A stretch of 64,000 nucleotides of DNA from Stomoxys calcitrans (taxonomy: Eukaryota > Arthropoda > Insecta > Diptera > Muscidae): assembly GCF_963082655.1 (NCBI RefSeq), contig NC_081553.1, positions 59,355,571 through 59,419,570 of the forward strand, written 5' to 3'. Of this stretch, positions 46,001-50,270 are shown one piece after another. Positions within the stretch are counted from its first letter, which is position 1. Each line of letters opens with the position of its first letter. The notes beneath the pieces were generated by a model, which saw nothing but the letters and a program-made list of their open reading frames with translations, did no database searches and was not told where the DNA came from. Made by a program: the position numbers and the translations under genes.

Positions 46001-46345
46001 TATTAAGAACACACAAAACAAAATTAAGTTTAGGCTAAAATATAGTCTAGGCTGTTAGAGGCTCTATATTCCAAAGGGGTGAGCTAATAACAAACGTTTC
46101 AATTTAAGACACAGTTTTTGATTCATTATTTCGGTTGAAAAATTAACACAAATATTGTACTTACAATTATCATCATGATCTTGGGGTCCATCACACGATG
46201 AGAAGATATCATCCATGTGGCATGATCGTTTTGGATATTTACGATCTAGCGGTGTAACTTCAAAATCTTTTGCACCAATTTCCGAGATGCGACATTGTAT
46301 GTAACCCTCTATGGGATCTCGGGCCCACACAAGTTGTGTGTCCAT
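3892..46345 (-). CDS. jar: Myosin VI heavy chain (jaguar), 18 coding exons
   Basis: Minus-end-directed actin motor used in vesicle trafficking, membrane anchoring and cell shape; reverse direction is a known property of the family. CDS joins 46345-46165, 27965-27892, 27817-27688, 27620-27459, 27382-27120, 18500-18094, 18023-17282, 17214-16782, 16716-16475, 16385-16287, 13213-13092, 13027-12797, 12451-12407, 11652-11532, 8040-7923, 7847-7743, 4326-4231 and 4037-3892, giving 1238 residues. P-loop GESGAGKT 149-156, switch [10 protein letters not shown] 198-206, switch II DIAGFE 454-459, actin-interface FIRCIKPN near 657-664, insert-2 and IQ motif around 770-830, charged helix about 880-1015, tail with RRL 1092-1094 and LWY 1163-1165. 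There is no SH3-like N-terminal domain, as usual for class VI. All splice phases agree and there are no internal stops. The C-terminus (GAK then stop) seems a little shorter than I recall for Drosophila, where the protein is about 1250 residues. The start ATG sits in AAAATGG. Confidence 0.97.
4231..4326 (-). CDS. jar: jar coding exon 17
   Basis: Residues 1159-1190 of the cargo-binding domain, including [23 protein letters not shown] (1163-1165) sits where vertebrate Myosin VI has the WWY motif that binds Dab2, Tom1 and related partners. Donor GTAAGT, acceptor AATAG. Confidence 0.96.
4434..4537 (-). mobile_element. tRNA-derived SINE, 3' tail fragment
   Basis: Matches the tail of the SINE seen complete at 14143-14455 and 59812-60128 (TTTTGCCCATGAAC, then AACAGGGGCAAA). 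The tRNA-like head is missing and the LINE begins immediately afterwards. Confidence 0.75.
4538..7045 (+). mobile_element. Non-LTR retrotransposon with NPGP motif, zinc finger, endonuclease and RT (decayed)
   Basis: Reading order: a 2A-like motif AMEKNPGP (NPGP at 4647-4658); a PHD-like Cys/His finger just after it (CSVC, CNRC, WVHFRSC); an APE-type endonuclease ([30 protein letters not shown] near 5337, SLGSDHLPI near 5550); then RT with DPDGIS near 6190, LDLSKAFD near 6470, [18 protein letters not shown] near 6640 and YADH near 6735 (YADD expected). Several frameshifts and a stop at about 6300 show it is dead, and the 3' end is lost at about 7045. The domain set and 2A-like start recall Ingi/Vingi-type elements, but clade assignment is a guess. 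It lies antisense inside jar intron 16. Confidence 0.88.
7270..7697. mobile_element. hAT-type MITE with 8-bp target duplication
   Basis: 428 bp, with inverted ends reading TAKAGCTGGYAAAMTATC. It is flanked by an exact 8-bp direct repeat GTAGGTAG (7262-7269 and 7698-7705). An 8-bp duplication and TAGAG-like termini are typical of hAT elements. A second copy, with the same internal sequence in the opposite orientation, is at 47618-49186. The right end lies 37 bp from the donor of jar coding exon 16. Confidence 0.9.
7284..7327. promoter_or_regulatory. Four TATCGATA (DRE) motifs at exact 12-bp spacing
   Basis: TATCGATA occurs at 7284-7291, 7296-7303, 7308-7315 and 7320-7327, as a 12-bp tandem repeat inside the hAT MITE. 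TATCGATA is the Drosophila DRE, bound by DREF; its CGATA core is also bound by BEAF-32. The motif is seen directly; function is untested. Confidence 0.6.
7743..7847 (-). CDS. jar: jar coding exon 16
   Basis: Residues 1124-1158 ([14 protein letters not shown], then [18 protein letters not shown]), the linker between the two halves of the cargo-binding tail. Donor GTAAGT, acceptor TATAG. Confidence 0.95.
7923..8040 (-). CDS. jar: jar coding exon 15
   Basis: Residues 1085-1123. It contains [23 protein letters not shown] 1092-1094 corresponds to the adaptor site known in vertebrate Myosin VI (optineurin, NDP52, GIPC). Acceptor TTTTAG, donor GTATTT. Confidence 0.96.
8342..9010. mobile_element. 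Short TIR element nested in the Penelope-like element
   Basis: Ends CCCTCCAAACATTT and AAATGTTTGGAGGG are exact 14-bp inverted repeats. Comparison with uninterrupted copies (near 2890 and 11290) shows the insertion lies within GACC-R-TCTTCAAC, leaving at most a 2-bp TC duplication. No ORF of its own. It contains a tRNA-like piece at 8669-8737. Superfamily unknown. Confidence 0.7.
8669..8737 (-). repeat. tRNA-like sequence (SINE head or tRNA pseudogene)
   Basis: On the minus strand there is an A-box-like GGTAGCACAGAGGGATAGCA and a B-box-like GCTGTTCAAATCC. A CAC triplet lies in a possible anticodon loop, but the T-arm does not fold normally. It is more likely a SINE head or decayed tRNA than a working tRNA gene. 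Confidence 0.45.
9807..10130 (-). pseudogene. Penelope-type reverse transcriptase core fragment
   Basis: This 107-codon open segment holds the RT B motif [19 protein letters not shown] and the catalytic C motif KYVDDH. It is the most intact part of the Penelope-like element at 8125-11503. Flanking frames are broken by several stops. Confidence 0.85.
11532..11652 (-). CDS. jar: jar coding exon 14
   Basis: Residues 1044-1084 ([20 protein letters not shown], then [20 protein letters not shown]), the start of the globular tail. The acceptor is CTAAAG, pyrimidine-poor; the donor is GTGAAT. Both are weaker than the gene's other sites. Confidence 0.95.
11653..12406 (-). other. jar: jar intron 13, unannotated
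   Basis: 754 bp of AT-rich intron with poly-A/T tracts (11770-11782, 12190-12203). I see no gene or recognisable element. Confidence 0.7.
12407..12451 (-). CDS. jar: jar coding exon 13, 45-bp micro-exon
   Basis: Completes N1029 and encodes [14 protein letters not shown] (1030-1043). It is 45 nt with matching phases on both sides, so skipping it would give an in-frame product. It sits between the charged helix and the globular tail, where vertebrate Myosin VI has alternatively spliced inserts. Acceptor CAACAG, donor GTATAT. Confidence 0.9.
12452..12796 (-). other. jar: jar intron 12
   Basis: 345-bp T/A-rich intron with no recognisable feature. Short open frames here are chance. Confidence 0.8.
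12797..13027 (-). CDS. jar: jar coding exon 12
   Basis: Residues 952-1028. Dense Glu/Arg/Lys heptad-like sequence ([19 protein letters not shown]) typical of the single alpha-helix extension that lengthens the Myosin VI lever. Donor GTAAGT, acceptor TAACAG. Confidence 0.95.
13092..13213 (-). CDS. jar: jar coding exon 11
   Basis: Residues 912-951, [20 protein letters not shown] and on, the first half of the charged helical region. The next intron is only 64 bp. Confidence 0.95.
13261..16030 (+). mobile_element. RNase H-bearing LINE (LOA/I-like), interrupted by a SINE
   Basis: Decayed non-LTR retrotransposon lying antisense in jar intron 10. RT motifs: [14 protein letters not shown] near 13650, [20 protein letters not shown] near 13755-13815, a region equivalent to [13 protein letters not shown] split by the SINE (about 14110-14515), and [16 protein letters not shown] near 14785. 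RNase [17 protein letters not shown] near 15370 and NIFTDSK and [12 protein letters not shown] near 15545-15705. Numerous frameshifts and stops. RNase H in the same polyprotein suggests a LOA- or I-type clade; the exact clade is not resolved. Confidence 0.87.
14143..14455 (+). mobile_element. tRNA-derived SINE, complete copy with target duplication
   Basis: The head carries pol III promoter boxes: GTAGCGCAGAGGTTAGCA (A box) and GGGTTCGAATCCTGG-like (B box near 14190). The body ends in TTTGCCCCTGTTCCTTAGTGG and GGGCAAATTTTT. An exact 8-bp duplication CATGGCAT flanks it (14135-14142, 14456-14463). Joining the flanks restores the RT reading of the host LINE. At least nine further copies or pieces are in the window. 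Confidence 0.9.
16031..16286 (-). other. jar: Remainder of jar intron 10
   Basis: T-rich sequence between the LINE and the donor of coding exon 10. No feature is seen. Confidence 0.7.
16287..16385 (-). CDS. jar: jar coding exon 10
   Basis: Residues 879-911, [18 protein letters not shown] and on, part of the three-helix bundle after the IQ motif. Donor GTAAGC, acceptor GCTTAG. Confidence 0.95.
16475..16716 (-). CDS. jar: jar coding exon 9
   Basis: Residues 798-878. Contains the IQ motif ([18 protein letters not shown], about 811-828) that binds calmodulin, then the start of the lever extension. The acceptor ATTAAAG is pyrimidine-poor. Confidence 0.96.
16782..17214 (-). CDS. jar: jar coding exon 8
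   Basis: Residues 654-797: actin-binding segment [11 protein letters not shown], the SH1 helix region ([18 protein letters not shown]), converter, and the class VI-specific insert 2 (about 770 on) that reverses the direction of movement. Confidence 0.97.
17282..18023 (-). CDS. jar: jar coding exon 7
   Basis: Residues 406-653, the largest exon (742 nt). Switch II DIAGFE 454-459, relay helix [16 protein letters not shown], and the lower 50-kDa actin-binding region. Confidence 0.98.
18094..18500 (-). CDS. jar: jar coding exon 6
   Basis: Residues 271-405 of the upper 50-kDa motor subdomain. T403 in FKGTVI sits at or next to the TEDS-rule position that regulates actin engagement in this class. 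Acceptor TTGCAG, donor GTAAGG. Confidence 0.97.
18770..19775 (-). mobile_element. Array element with ~153-bp tandem units (HINE-like)
   Basis: One end has the palindrome TTCGGCCGGGCC followed by ACCCACCACC (18786-18825). Then come six tandem units marked by TCGGTCTATATGGCAGC at 18994, 19147, 19281, 19434, 19588 and 19724, giving spacings of 153, 134, 153, 154 and 136. The shorter units carry small deletions. No coding capacity. The layout resembles Helentron-associated elements (DINE-1 type); that class is my inference. Confidence 0.75.
20027..20333 (-). mobile_element. tRNA-derived SINE copy
   Basis: Minus-orientation copy of the 14143-14455 family. The B-box region CCAGGATTCAAACCC and A-box region GCTAACCTCAGCGCCAC are still visible. 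Diverged. Confidence 0.8.
20413..20643 (-). mobile_element. tRNA-derived SINE copy with internal deletion
   Basis: Same family and orientation as the previous SINE. It has lost the segment around the B box; the head is retained near 20600-20640. Confidence 0.75.
20701..20885 (+). mobile_element. Second SINE family, tRNA-like head and LINE-like tail
   Basis: The head has A-box-like CGGTAGCTGAGTTGGCAG (20711-20728) and B-box GGGTTCGATTCCC (20758-20770). The tail GGTATCACAATGGAC (20799-20813) to GACTGCCACT matches the 3' end of the LINEs at 24027-24095 and 32258-32330. Confidence 0.72.
20930..21420 (+). other. Unrecognised stretch with short open frames
   Basis: Open frames of 60-78 codons occur around 21025-21385, but no domain I recognise. 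It may be an eroded LINE, since LINE sequence follows directly. Confidence 0.3.
21420..22060 (+). mobile_element. LINE 3' region with tandemly duplicated 3' UTR
   Basis: A unit of 234 bp is repeated: CAGCGGTA at about 21578 and 21812, CGCCACCTCCACATGAAAAT at both ends. It ends in GTGGCTACAACAACAAC (22029 onward), a typical A-rich LINE 3' end. A third, single copy is at about 29275-29480. Confidence 0.7.
22656..23586 (+). mobile_element. mariner transposon, parent type of the window's MITEs
   Basis: The left end GCCCAAAAAGTAATTGC is trimmed of its first bases; the right end is AAATCCGCAATTACTTTTTA. Both ends are the same as those of the MITEs at 601, 61363 and 62431. It holds a transposase pseudogene. 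It lies in the LINE at a position that is unbroken in the copy at about 31888. Confidence 0.88.
22733..23514 (+). pseudogene. mariner transposase, DD34D type, truncated
   Basis: The N-terminal third is missing. The helix-turn-helix segment [20 protein letters not shown] is retained. First catalytic motif reads ITGDGN (usually TGDE.W). After a frameshift near 23080 come [10 protein letters not shown] and [13 protein letters not shown], the second and third Asp. The last 151 codons (23059-23514) are uninterrupted. Full-length mariner transposase is about 345 residues. Confidence 0.9.
24096..24955. other. jar: Unannotated part of jar intron 5
   Basis: AT-rich, no supported ORF or known element. 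Confidence 0.6.
24956..27050 (+). repeat. GC-rich interspersed repeat array
   Basis: Begins near CTAGCCGAACCGGGCCCGCT. Repeating phrases are CCTTTCATTTGAGTCCCATATTG (e.g. near 25507, 26680) and CGATCGGTCCACTTTTGATTTTGG, with GGGGCTGGGGCGGCC between. It ends in GGTTCAGCCGTTTTTGAGTC and an AAACAAACAA run at about 27000. A SINE piece (about 25105-25195) is included near the start. No coding potential. Confidence 0.65.
26052..26389. repeat. Recent 169-bp tandem duplication
   Basis: The unit starting TTGTCCCGATCGGTCCA at 26052 recurs at 26221 with few differences and ends before 26390. Confidence 0.8.
27120..27382 (-). CDS. jar: jar coding exon 5
   Basis: Residues 183-270. Switch [10 protein letters not shown] 198-206, which contacts the nucleotide, and the loop after it. 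Donor GTAAGT. Confidence 0.98.
27459..27620 (-). CDS. jar: jar coding exon 4
   Basis: Residues 129-182. P-loop GESGAGKT 149-156, which binds ATP phosphates, followed by [12 protein letters not shown]. Confidence 0.98.
27688..27817 (-). CDS. jar: jar coding exon 3
   Basis: Residues 86-128, [20 protein letters not shown] and on, the N-terminal motor core. Acceptor TTTTTAG; donor GTAGGA. Confidence 0.97.
27892..27965 (-). CDS. jar: jar coding exon 2
   Basis: Residues 61-85, completing C61 and encoding [20 protein letters not shown]. Acceptor TTTTAG, donor GTAAGT. Confidence 0.97.
28300..28990 (-). mobile_element. RTE-type LINE, C-terminal fragment
   Basis: Minus-strand frames read [19 protein letters not shown] and [16 protein letters not shown] segments (28620-28800) and [10 protein letters not shown] near 28535-28560. 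They match the longer copy at 51390-53730. It is the only intronic LINE in the sense orientation of jar. Confidence 0.8.
29000..29480 (+). mobile_element. Chimeric LINE fragment
   Basis: 29010-29125 resembles the endonuclease start of the NPGP LINE (compare 4981-5080, NEIVDFM then AAIxxTKL). It runs straight into sequence matching the LINE 3' region at 21440-21790. It is either a recombinant or evidence that both belong to one family whose middle was deleted. Confidence 0.6.
29500..29705. repeat. Degenerate ACTCACGA minisatellite
   Basis: Irregular tandem motifs such as ACTCACG, GAGACAATCACGA and GAGGCAATCACGA repeat at about 18 bp across the segment. Confidence 0.6.
29738..29935 (-). mobile_element. 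tRNA-derived SINE fragment
   Basis: Minus-orientation SINE tail and middle (TTTTGCCCATGAAC, then AGCTCAATGATAAGG). The tRNA-like head is missing and the LINE follows. Confidence 0.78.
30041..30647. mobile_element. Fold-back derivative of a DD41D Tc1/mariner element
   Basis: TA at 30039-30040 and 30648-30649. The arms 30041-30192 and 30647-30496 are identical inverted repeats of about 152 bp beginning AAGGGTGATTTTTTTGAGG. Each arm contains the 5' end and first codons ([13 protein letters not shown]) of the same transposase, so both element ends derive from the 5' end of the parent. Confidence 0.9.
30237..30534 (-). pseudogene. DD41D-type transposase fragment with internal deletion
   Basis: From ATG at 30534: [13 protein letters not shown], then a deletion, then [19 protein letters not shown] (first catalytic Asp) and [20 protein letters not shown], stopping at the fold-back junction. 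A DD41D (rosa-like) assignment rests on the wording of the motifs. Confidence 0.75.
32336..33344. other. jar: Unannotated part of jar intron 1
   Basis: No element recognised. Contains the 28-codon hydrophobic open segment at 32727-32813 (minus strand) and CAG/CAA-rich sequence near 32880-32910. Confidence 0.5.
33345..34110 (+). mobile_element. RNase H LINE fragment
   Basis: Matches 15300-15880 of the intron 10 LINE closely: [16 protein letters not shown] near 33410, then [20 protein letters not shown] near 33705-33760. A Cys-rich end CRACGEDDE follows near 34050-34075. Frameshifted. Confidence 0.85.
34195..34320 (-). mobile_element. tRNA-derived SINE, head portion
   Basis: CAGGATTCGAACCC (B box) at about 34253-34266 and GCTAACCTATGCGCTACGG (A box) near 34290-34310, minus orientation. 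The tail is missing. Confidence 0.8.
34420..35130. mobile_element. Element with ~200-bp imperfect inverted arms
   Basis: Left arm (about 34420-34620) and right arm (about 35130-34930) pair in inverted orientation through CGAGATCATATTCAATGC, AGCAAAGAACTTATAAA and GTGTGTTATTATTC. The loop of about 300 bp has no ORF. 34630-34690 partly repeats the left arm. Related phrases recur near 63740-63930. Confidence 0.65.
35131..36563. other. jar: Mixed low-information stretch of jar intron 1
   Basis: Contains a short LINE-tail-like piece (GGTTCGGTTGAAAAGAGGGT, about 35591), a degenerate GGGTATTTACC repeat zone (35640-35960), a minus-strand LINE C-terminal scrap at about 35975-36060 matching 34045-34090, and otherwise AT-rich DNA. 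Confidence 0.5.
36564..37076. mobile_element. hAT-like MITE
   Basis: 513 bp with ends CAGGGATGCCAAC and GTTGGCATCACTG, which are inverted and fit the hAT CAGNG terminus. The flanks are only weakly similar, so the target duplication is eroded. Internal sequence is rich in TTAGTGCTTTT motifs; no ORF. Confidence 0.7.
37077..37847. other. jar: Unannotated part of jar intron 1
   Basis: No recognisable element or gene. Open frames of 90-99 codons on both strands at 37097-37437 overlap each other and show no domain. Confidence 0.5.
37848..38645 (+). mobile_element. Decayed DD41D-type Tc1/mariner element
   Basis: Starts AAGGGTGATTTTTTA after TA (37846-37847). Transposase scraps: [20 protein letters not shown] near 37965-38030, [20 protein letters not shown] near 38062-38120 (first Asp), [14 protein letters not shown] near 38300-38345 (second Asp), and the C-terminal [19 protein letters not shown] near 38515-38570. 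The third Asp region is lost. The right terminus is missing; an array element starts at about 38657. Confidence 0.82.
38657..39850 (+). mobile_element. Array element with ~153-bp units (HINE-like)
   Basis: Starts TATACCCTCCACCATAGGAT and ends GGTGGAGGGTATATAAGATT followed by TTCGGCCTGGCCGAAC and GCTTTTACTTGTT, so the ends are partly inverted and the last is a hairpin. The phrase TATAGCTGCCATATAAACC recurs at 38941, 39087, 39247, 39400, about 39552 and 39706, i.e. every 146-160 bp. Confidence 0.78.
39851..40310. other. jar: Unannotated part of jar intron 1
   Basis: Contains an imperfect direct repeat (ATTGCTTCTTGCTGTTAACATG near 39863 and again near 39935). No gene. Confidence 0.5.
40313..40870. 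repeat. Palindromic minisatellite, AGTACC-GGTACTTTTTA units
   Basis: Over twenty units of about 18-20 bp built on AAGTACCAGGTACTTTTTA, each itself nearly palindromic around GTACCWGGTAC. A 70-bp unrelated piece (about 40720-40800) interrupts the array. Confidence 0.85.
41030..41960 (+). mobile_element. LINE fragment (LOA/R1-like RT)
   Basis: [21 protein letters not shown] near 41215-41285, [20 protein letters not shown] near 41480-41540, and a [24 protein letters not shown] segment near 41840-41900 in shifting frames. Very decayed. Confidence 0.75.
42090..42960 (+). mobile_element. CR1-like LINE, C-terminal RT and tail fragment
   Basis: Frames read [14 protein letters not shown] near 42160-42205, [10 protein letters not shown] near 42290-42318, LGMKI then [18 protein letters not shown] near 42450-42505, and FIRPKMEYNSNV near 42545-42580, followed by [17 protein letters not shown] near 42830-42880. 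This end-of-RT wording is typical of CR1-group LINEs. Multiple frameshifts. Confidence 0.72.
42961..43930. other. jar: Unannotated part of jar intron 1
   Basis: AT-rich; no element recognised. Confidence 0.5.
43935..44280 (+). mobile_element. LINE fragment (RT C-terminal region)
   Basis: Frames read LDRVLDSKL near 44033-44062 and [20 protein letters not shown] near 44185-44243, the standard region after the RT thumb of RNase H LINEs. Confidence 0.72.
44281..44478 (-). mobile_element. LINE-tail piece plus SINE tail fragment
   Basis: 44284-44370 is the reverse of a tail ending AACCTAACCT that also appears at 19790-19855. 44400-44478 is the SINE tail (TTTTGCCCATGACC, then CAAACTTCTCACATATCAAT). 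Confidence 0.65.
44479..45290 (+). mobile_element. Array element with 153-bp units (HINE-like)
   Basis: CCAGATCGGTCTAGATTTGG starts recur at 44482, 44618, 44771 and 44924: spacings 136, 153 and 153. The end carries GGTGGTGGGTATCC and the hairpin TTCGGCCCGGCTGAA at 45257-45271, then TTTTTTACTTGTT. Confidence 0.8.
45291..46060. other. jar: Unannotated part of jar intron 1
   Basis: No recognisable gene or element. Confidence 0.5.
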
Positions 46346-46353
46346 TTTGCGAA
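46165..46353 (-). CDS. jar: jar coding exon 1 with start codon
   Basis: Eight 5' UTR bases after the acceptor (TTTGCAG), then ATG at 46345-46343 and residues 1-60 ([20 protein letters not shown] and on). Donor GTAAGT at 46164. The ATG context AAAATGG is favourable. The reading is open upstream to the acceptor, so an extension from an upstream exon cannot be excluded. Confidence 0.95.
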
Positions 46354-46790
46354 CTGCAAAGAAGCAAATAGAAGCAAATTTTATTATTTAATAATTTTAA
46401 CAAATTAATTAACAAACATAATAACCAACCAAAAAATACAAAATATAGCAAATTTTTTTAAAGTGAGTATGAAAAAAAAAACTATGTAAAAACACAATAG
46501 CTAATCTTATCAGAGAAGCAATGCTGGCAGTCTCTGCCCTCAACCAACTAATTTAACTACAAAGTACCTATATGAGTTTGCTTGTGTATGGGGGTATCTG
46601 AGTAAAAGTGAAGTTCAGAATGACAGGTAGGAAACAGGTGACGATGAGACCCTTACCAACAACAGCAAAAACAAAAGTCATTTGTTTGATCTAACATCTC
46701 TGCTTACACTCGCTCTTCTCTAAACATTTCTCATGGCTCTGCTTGACTCTCACTCACCTCGTAACCAACAATAAATATCAATTCACTCAC
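46354..46790 (-). other. jar: Possible 5' UTR intron of jar
   Basis: 437 bp between the acceptor before the start exon and a consensus donor AAAAAG-GTGAGT at 46791/46790. No ORF. Confidence 0.45.
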
Positions 46791-47000
46791 CTTTTTAGTG
46801 TTGTTGTTTTTTTTTCCGACTATTGTCAATTATAGGTAGTTAAAGAAGAAAAAAAAAAACACGACGTTCAAACAAAACACCGAGTAACACCAACGTTTTT
46901 ATTTTCCCCAACAAAATTAAAATGAAATTGTTACCGGCGAAACGTTCAAATTATGACTAAACGAATACTCGCATTCTGGAGTTCGTACAACCAACCCACT
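46791..47000 (-). promoter_or_regulatory. jar: Candidate non-coding first exon and promoter area of jar
   Basis: The minus-strand sequence ending at 46791 has an excellent donor and reads like fly 5' UTR (A-rich, no in-frame long ORF). Transcription start position is unknown; the upper bound is arbitrary. A first exon elsewhere upstream is equally possible. Confidence 0.4.
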
Positions 47001-47617
47001 ACCACCTCAGCTGTGGACTAAAAAAAAAAATGAGTATGGTTTTGTTTTGTTTTAACAACGTCAGAGATACGCTTGGTATGTTGTATTGTTAAAGGTAGTA
47101 AGTAATGTGTCAGTGTGTTTTCGGACAGCTATATCAGATAAATGGTAGAGAGTAAGAGAAAGAGAGTGAAGGAGAAAAGAGTTTACAGGTGTGATTAGAA
47201 ATGTTTGGAGTAATTATATGAAGAAGAATCGCTGCACATTGGTTTGTTGGCAATTAATTGGGTAAAGGGTTACATTATGTATAGTAATACACATAGAAAA
47301 ACAGATCGATATATACATATATACTATACTACAAAACTGCCTTCGAGCAGCTTTATACTTCATACCTCATTTTAAGTTATGTTTGATGCCGAGGGGTATA
47401 AGGAGAAGAGGATAATAATTGGGGAGAAAAGGCGATGGTAGAAAGAAATAAGAGAGAAATGGAAAAATACATATGTGTGTGTACGAATCGAGATATGCAG
47501 AAATCAGAATGGGGCAGGGAAATTAAAAACCAAAAGAATTCAACATCAAACTTGTGGCTTTGGAACAGGCTCATCCTTTGCAGAGAAAAAGAAAGAAATT
47601 TGGAAACGACTACAAAT
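47001..47617. other. Upstream flank of jar
   Basis: Contains GAGA-rich sequence (about 47148-47178) on the plus strand that could bind GAF-type factors. No gene. Confidence 0.4.
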
Positions 47618-47894
47618 AAGAGCTGGCAAACTATCGATAATCGTAACATTCGATATTTTTAATAATAAATATCGATACTATCGTTATTTCCCCATTTCCT
47701 ATATTTCAAGCGAAAATAAGAACTTACCAATAACGAAGGACAAAAGTCAGGCGGTGCCGACTGTATAATACCCTACACCTACCCTATCCAATTCGGAACC
47801 AATTTTGAAGGACCTCGGCGAGCAAATATTTTCAAACTGTAATAACTACGGTTGACAAATGACAACATTATTGGAAATTGCCCAAAATCTGACG

Positions 47895-47897
<3 letters not shown>

Positions 47898-47946
<49 letters not shown>
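47898..47946. repeat. (TA)n microsatellite
   Basis: Uninterrupted TA run of about 49 bp in an array unit. Confidence 0.95.
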
Positions 47947-47948
<2 letters not shown>

Positions 47949-48260
47949 CTTTATCTAATTCTGAACTGATTTCGAACTTCTCTGATAATGTGGTAGTCGT
48001 CGAGAAAAGCGTTGTGCAGAATTTTGGCAAGATTGGTAAAACAATGCGCTTGCAGTAGCTCTTGGGGTGAAAATCTGTCGATATAAATACATTTATGACA
48101 GCTATATCTAAATGTAGGCCGATTTCTATGAAATTAATCAGTAACATCGAGAGTCATAAAAAAATCCTTTCCTTCTATCTTCGATAGAATCCATTTAAAA
48201 CTAAGCACTTTCTTGCAATATTTCGCAAAATCGGACGAATATATATATGGGAGCTATATC

Positions 48261-48263
<3 letters not shown>

Positions 48264-48347
<84 letters not shown>
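48264..48347. repeat. (TA)n microsatellite
   Basis: Uninterrupted AT/TA run of about 84 bp in an array unit. Confidence 0.95.
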
Positions 48348-48351
<4 letters not shown>

Positions 48352-49369
48352 CGATATATGAGAGCTATACATAAATCTGACATTCGGTTTACAAAAGACC
48401 ATTTTATTCTCATCGAGGGTTGTACGAAGTTTTGGGAAGATTGGTCGATAAATGCGCTTACAGTGGCTATAGGAGTGAAAATCGAGCGATATATATATGA
48501 GAGCTATACATAAATCTGAGCCGATTTCCATCAAATTCACCAGTATGTAGAGAGTCAAAAGAATTTTATTCAATTATTACTGAAAAACGGACGAACATAT
48601 ATATGGGAGCTATTTCCAAATCTGAAACGATTTTTTCCAATTTCAATAGGTTTCATCTCTTGGCCAAAAAACTTGCCTGTACCAAATTTTAAGACGATCG
48701 GATGAAAACTGCGACCTGTACTTTGTACACAAATTAACATGGACAGACAGTAGCTAAATCAAATCAGAAGGTAATTCTGTGTATATATATCTCTCTTATC
48801 AATGGGTCTATCTCTCTTCCCTTTGGGTGTTACAAACAAATTCACTAATTTATAATACCTTGTACCACAGTAGTGTTGCAGGGTATAAAAATCAAGAGAT
48901 CGAATTATAAAGAAGCAACAAAATCAAAGCACAGACCAAATAAAACAAAGAGTAAAAAAGTCAGTTGGAAGTCATGGGAAAAATCACTGTACAAAATGTT
49001 AGCCTAATCTAATGAAAATTGCACCCTCTAGAGGAGCAATGCATCTTAAAGGATAGATTTAGTGTCGCATCGCTTATTTTTGTTTAATTTTGCAAAAAAG
49101 TTAACTTTTCCGATAGTAACCGATATTCAGTCAACAAATTAAATATCGATATTATCGATAGTGCCATCGATATTTTGCCAGTCCTACTACAGCTAGCGTG
49201 CTGTTGATAACAGATAGTGGCGACGAAGAAGATGCCGCAGAACCGATCCCTAAAGGTATGTTTACATTGGCCATTAAATCCGAATTTATGGTCTTTTTGA
49301 GATTTAAGTGCTAAATCCTGTGTTTTTCTGCAGGTTTTAACATACAAAAATAAATTCCATTTTTCCAGG

Positions 49370-50270
49370 ATTTATTTTAAAATCCCAAATAAACCCGATT
49401 TCATGGCTGAATAATCGATAAAAGCGTCTAGGATTTGACTTCTACAGCCCTGAGAAGACTTAATTTTCACCAGATGTGGCTGAAATTTGGAACAAAGACT
49501 TGAGTTATGACTTCCAACATCCATGCCATGTATGATCCGAATCAGTCTATAAACAGATATAGCTCCCATATAAAGTGATCCTCGGATTTGACTTCTCCAG
49601 CCCTTAGAAGCCTCAATTTTCATCCGATTTGGCTGAAATTTGAAACAGACACCTGAGTTACGACTTCCAACATCCTTGCCAAGTATGGTTCGAATCGGTA
49701 TATAAACAGATATAGCCCCCATATAAACCGATCCCCGGATTTGACTTCTTCAGACCTTAGAAGCCTTAATTTTCACCAGATTTGGCTGAAATTTGGAACA
49801 GAGACCTGAGTTACGACTTCCAACATTCTTGCCAAGTATGGTCCGAGTCGGTCTATGAACAGATATAGCCCCCATATAAACCGATCCCCGGATTTAACTT
49901 CTTCAGCCTTTAGAAGCCTTAGTTTTCATCCGATTTGGCTGAAATTTGAAACAAAGACTTAAGTTGTGACTTCCGACATCCATGCCAAATATGATTCGAA
50001 TCGGTTTATAAATAGATATAGCCCCCATATAAACCGATCCCCGAATTTGACTTGTTCAGCCCGTAGAAGCCCTTATTTTTACCTGATTTGGCCCAAAAAC
50101 CTATCTTATTACTTACAACATCAATGCCAAGTTTTATCCGATTTGGTCAATATGGTGATATAGGCCCCCTAAGTACCGATAATAATACAAACTCTGTTAA
50201 TAAGAGTACATTTTTAGCGGAATCCTTGGTGGTGGGTACTCAAGATTCGGTCCGGCCGAACATGTTGTAA
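49370..50270 (+). mobile_element. Array element with exact 153-bp units (HINE-like)
   Basis: GACTTCCAACAT starts at 49509, 49662, 49815 and 49968 (GACTTCCGACAT): spacing exactly 153 each time. Ends GGTGGTGGGTACTCAAGATT then the hairpin TTCGGTCCGGCCGAAC. Confidence 0.85.

Larger units (their letters stand above)
27966..46164 (-). other. jar: jar intron 1 (18.2 kb)
   Basis: Long first coding intron, over half made of transposon remains listed separately. No nested protein gene is clearly supported; one short hydrophobic open segment at 32727-32813 is noted under findings. Confidence 0.9.
47723..48887 (+). mobile_element. Array element inserted in the hAT MITE, with (TA)n expansions
   Basis: Units carry ATATATATGGGAGCTATATCTAAAT and end in ATAATACCTTGTACCACAGT then GCAGGGTATAAAA, the same end type as 57820-57857. 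Two of the ATATAT boxes have expanded (47898-47946 and 48264-48347). Confidence 0.75.
47618..49186. mobile_element. hAT-type MITE, second copy, split by an array element
   Basis: 47618-about 47722 and about 48888-49186 together match 7270-7697 in reverse orientation. The ends AGAGCTGGCAAACTATCG and TATTTTGCCAGTCCTA retain the inverted repeat. Flanking 8-mers CTACAAAT and CTACAGCT agree at 6 of 8. TATCGATA occurs at 47632-47639, 47670-47677, 49144-49151 and 49153-49160. Confidence 0.85.

Noticed and set aside
47779..48573. Open frames with long (YI)n runs
   Set aside because: Translations of TA microsatellites inside an array element; not genes.
49370..50270. Regularly spaced repeats resembling a CRISPR array
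   Set aside because: Host DNA is eukaryotic with spliced genes; units are diverged tandem repeats of 153 bp with no unique spacers or cas genes.
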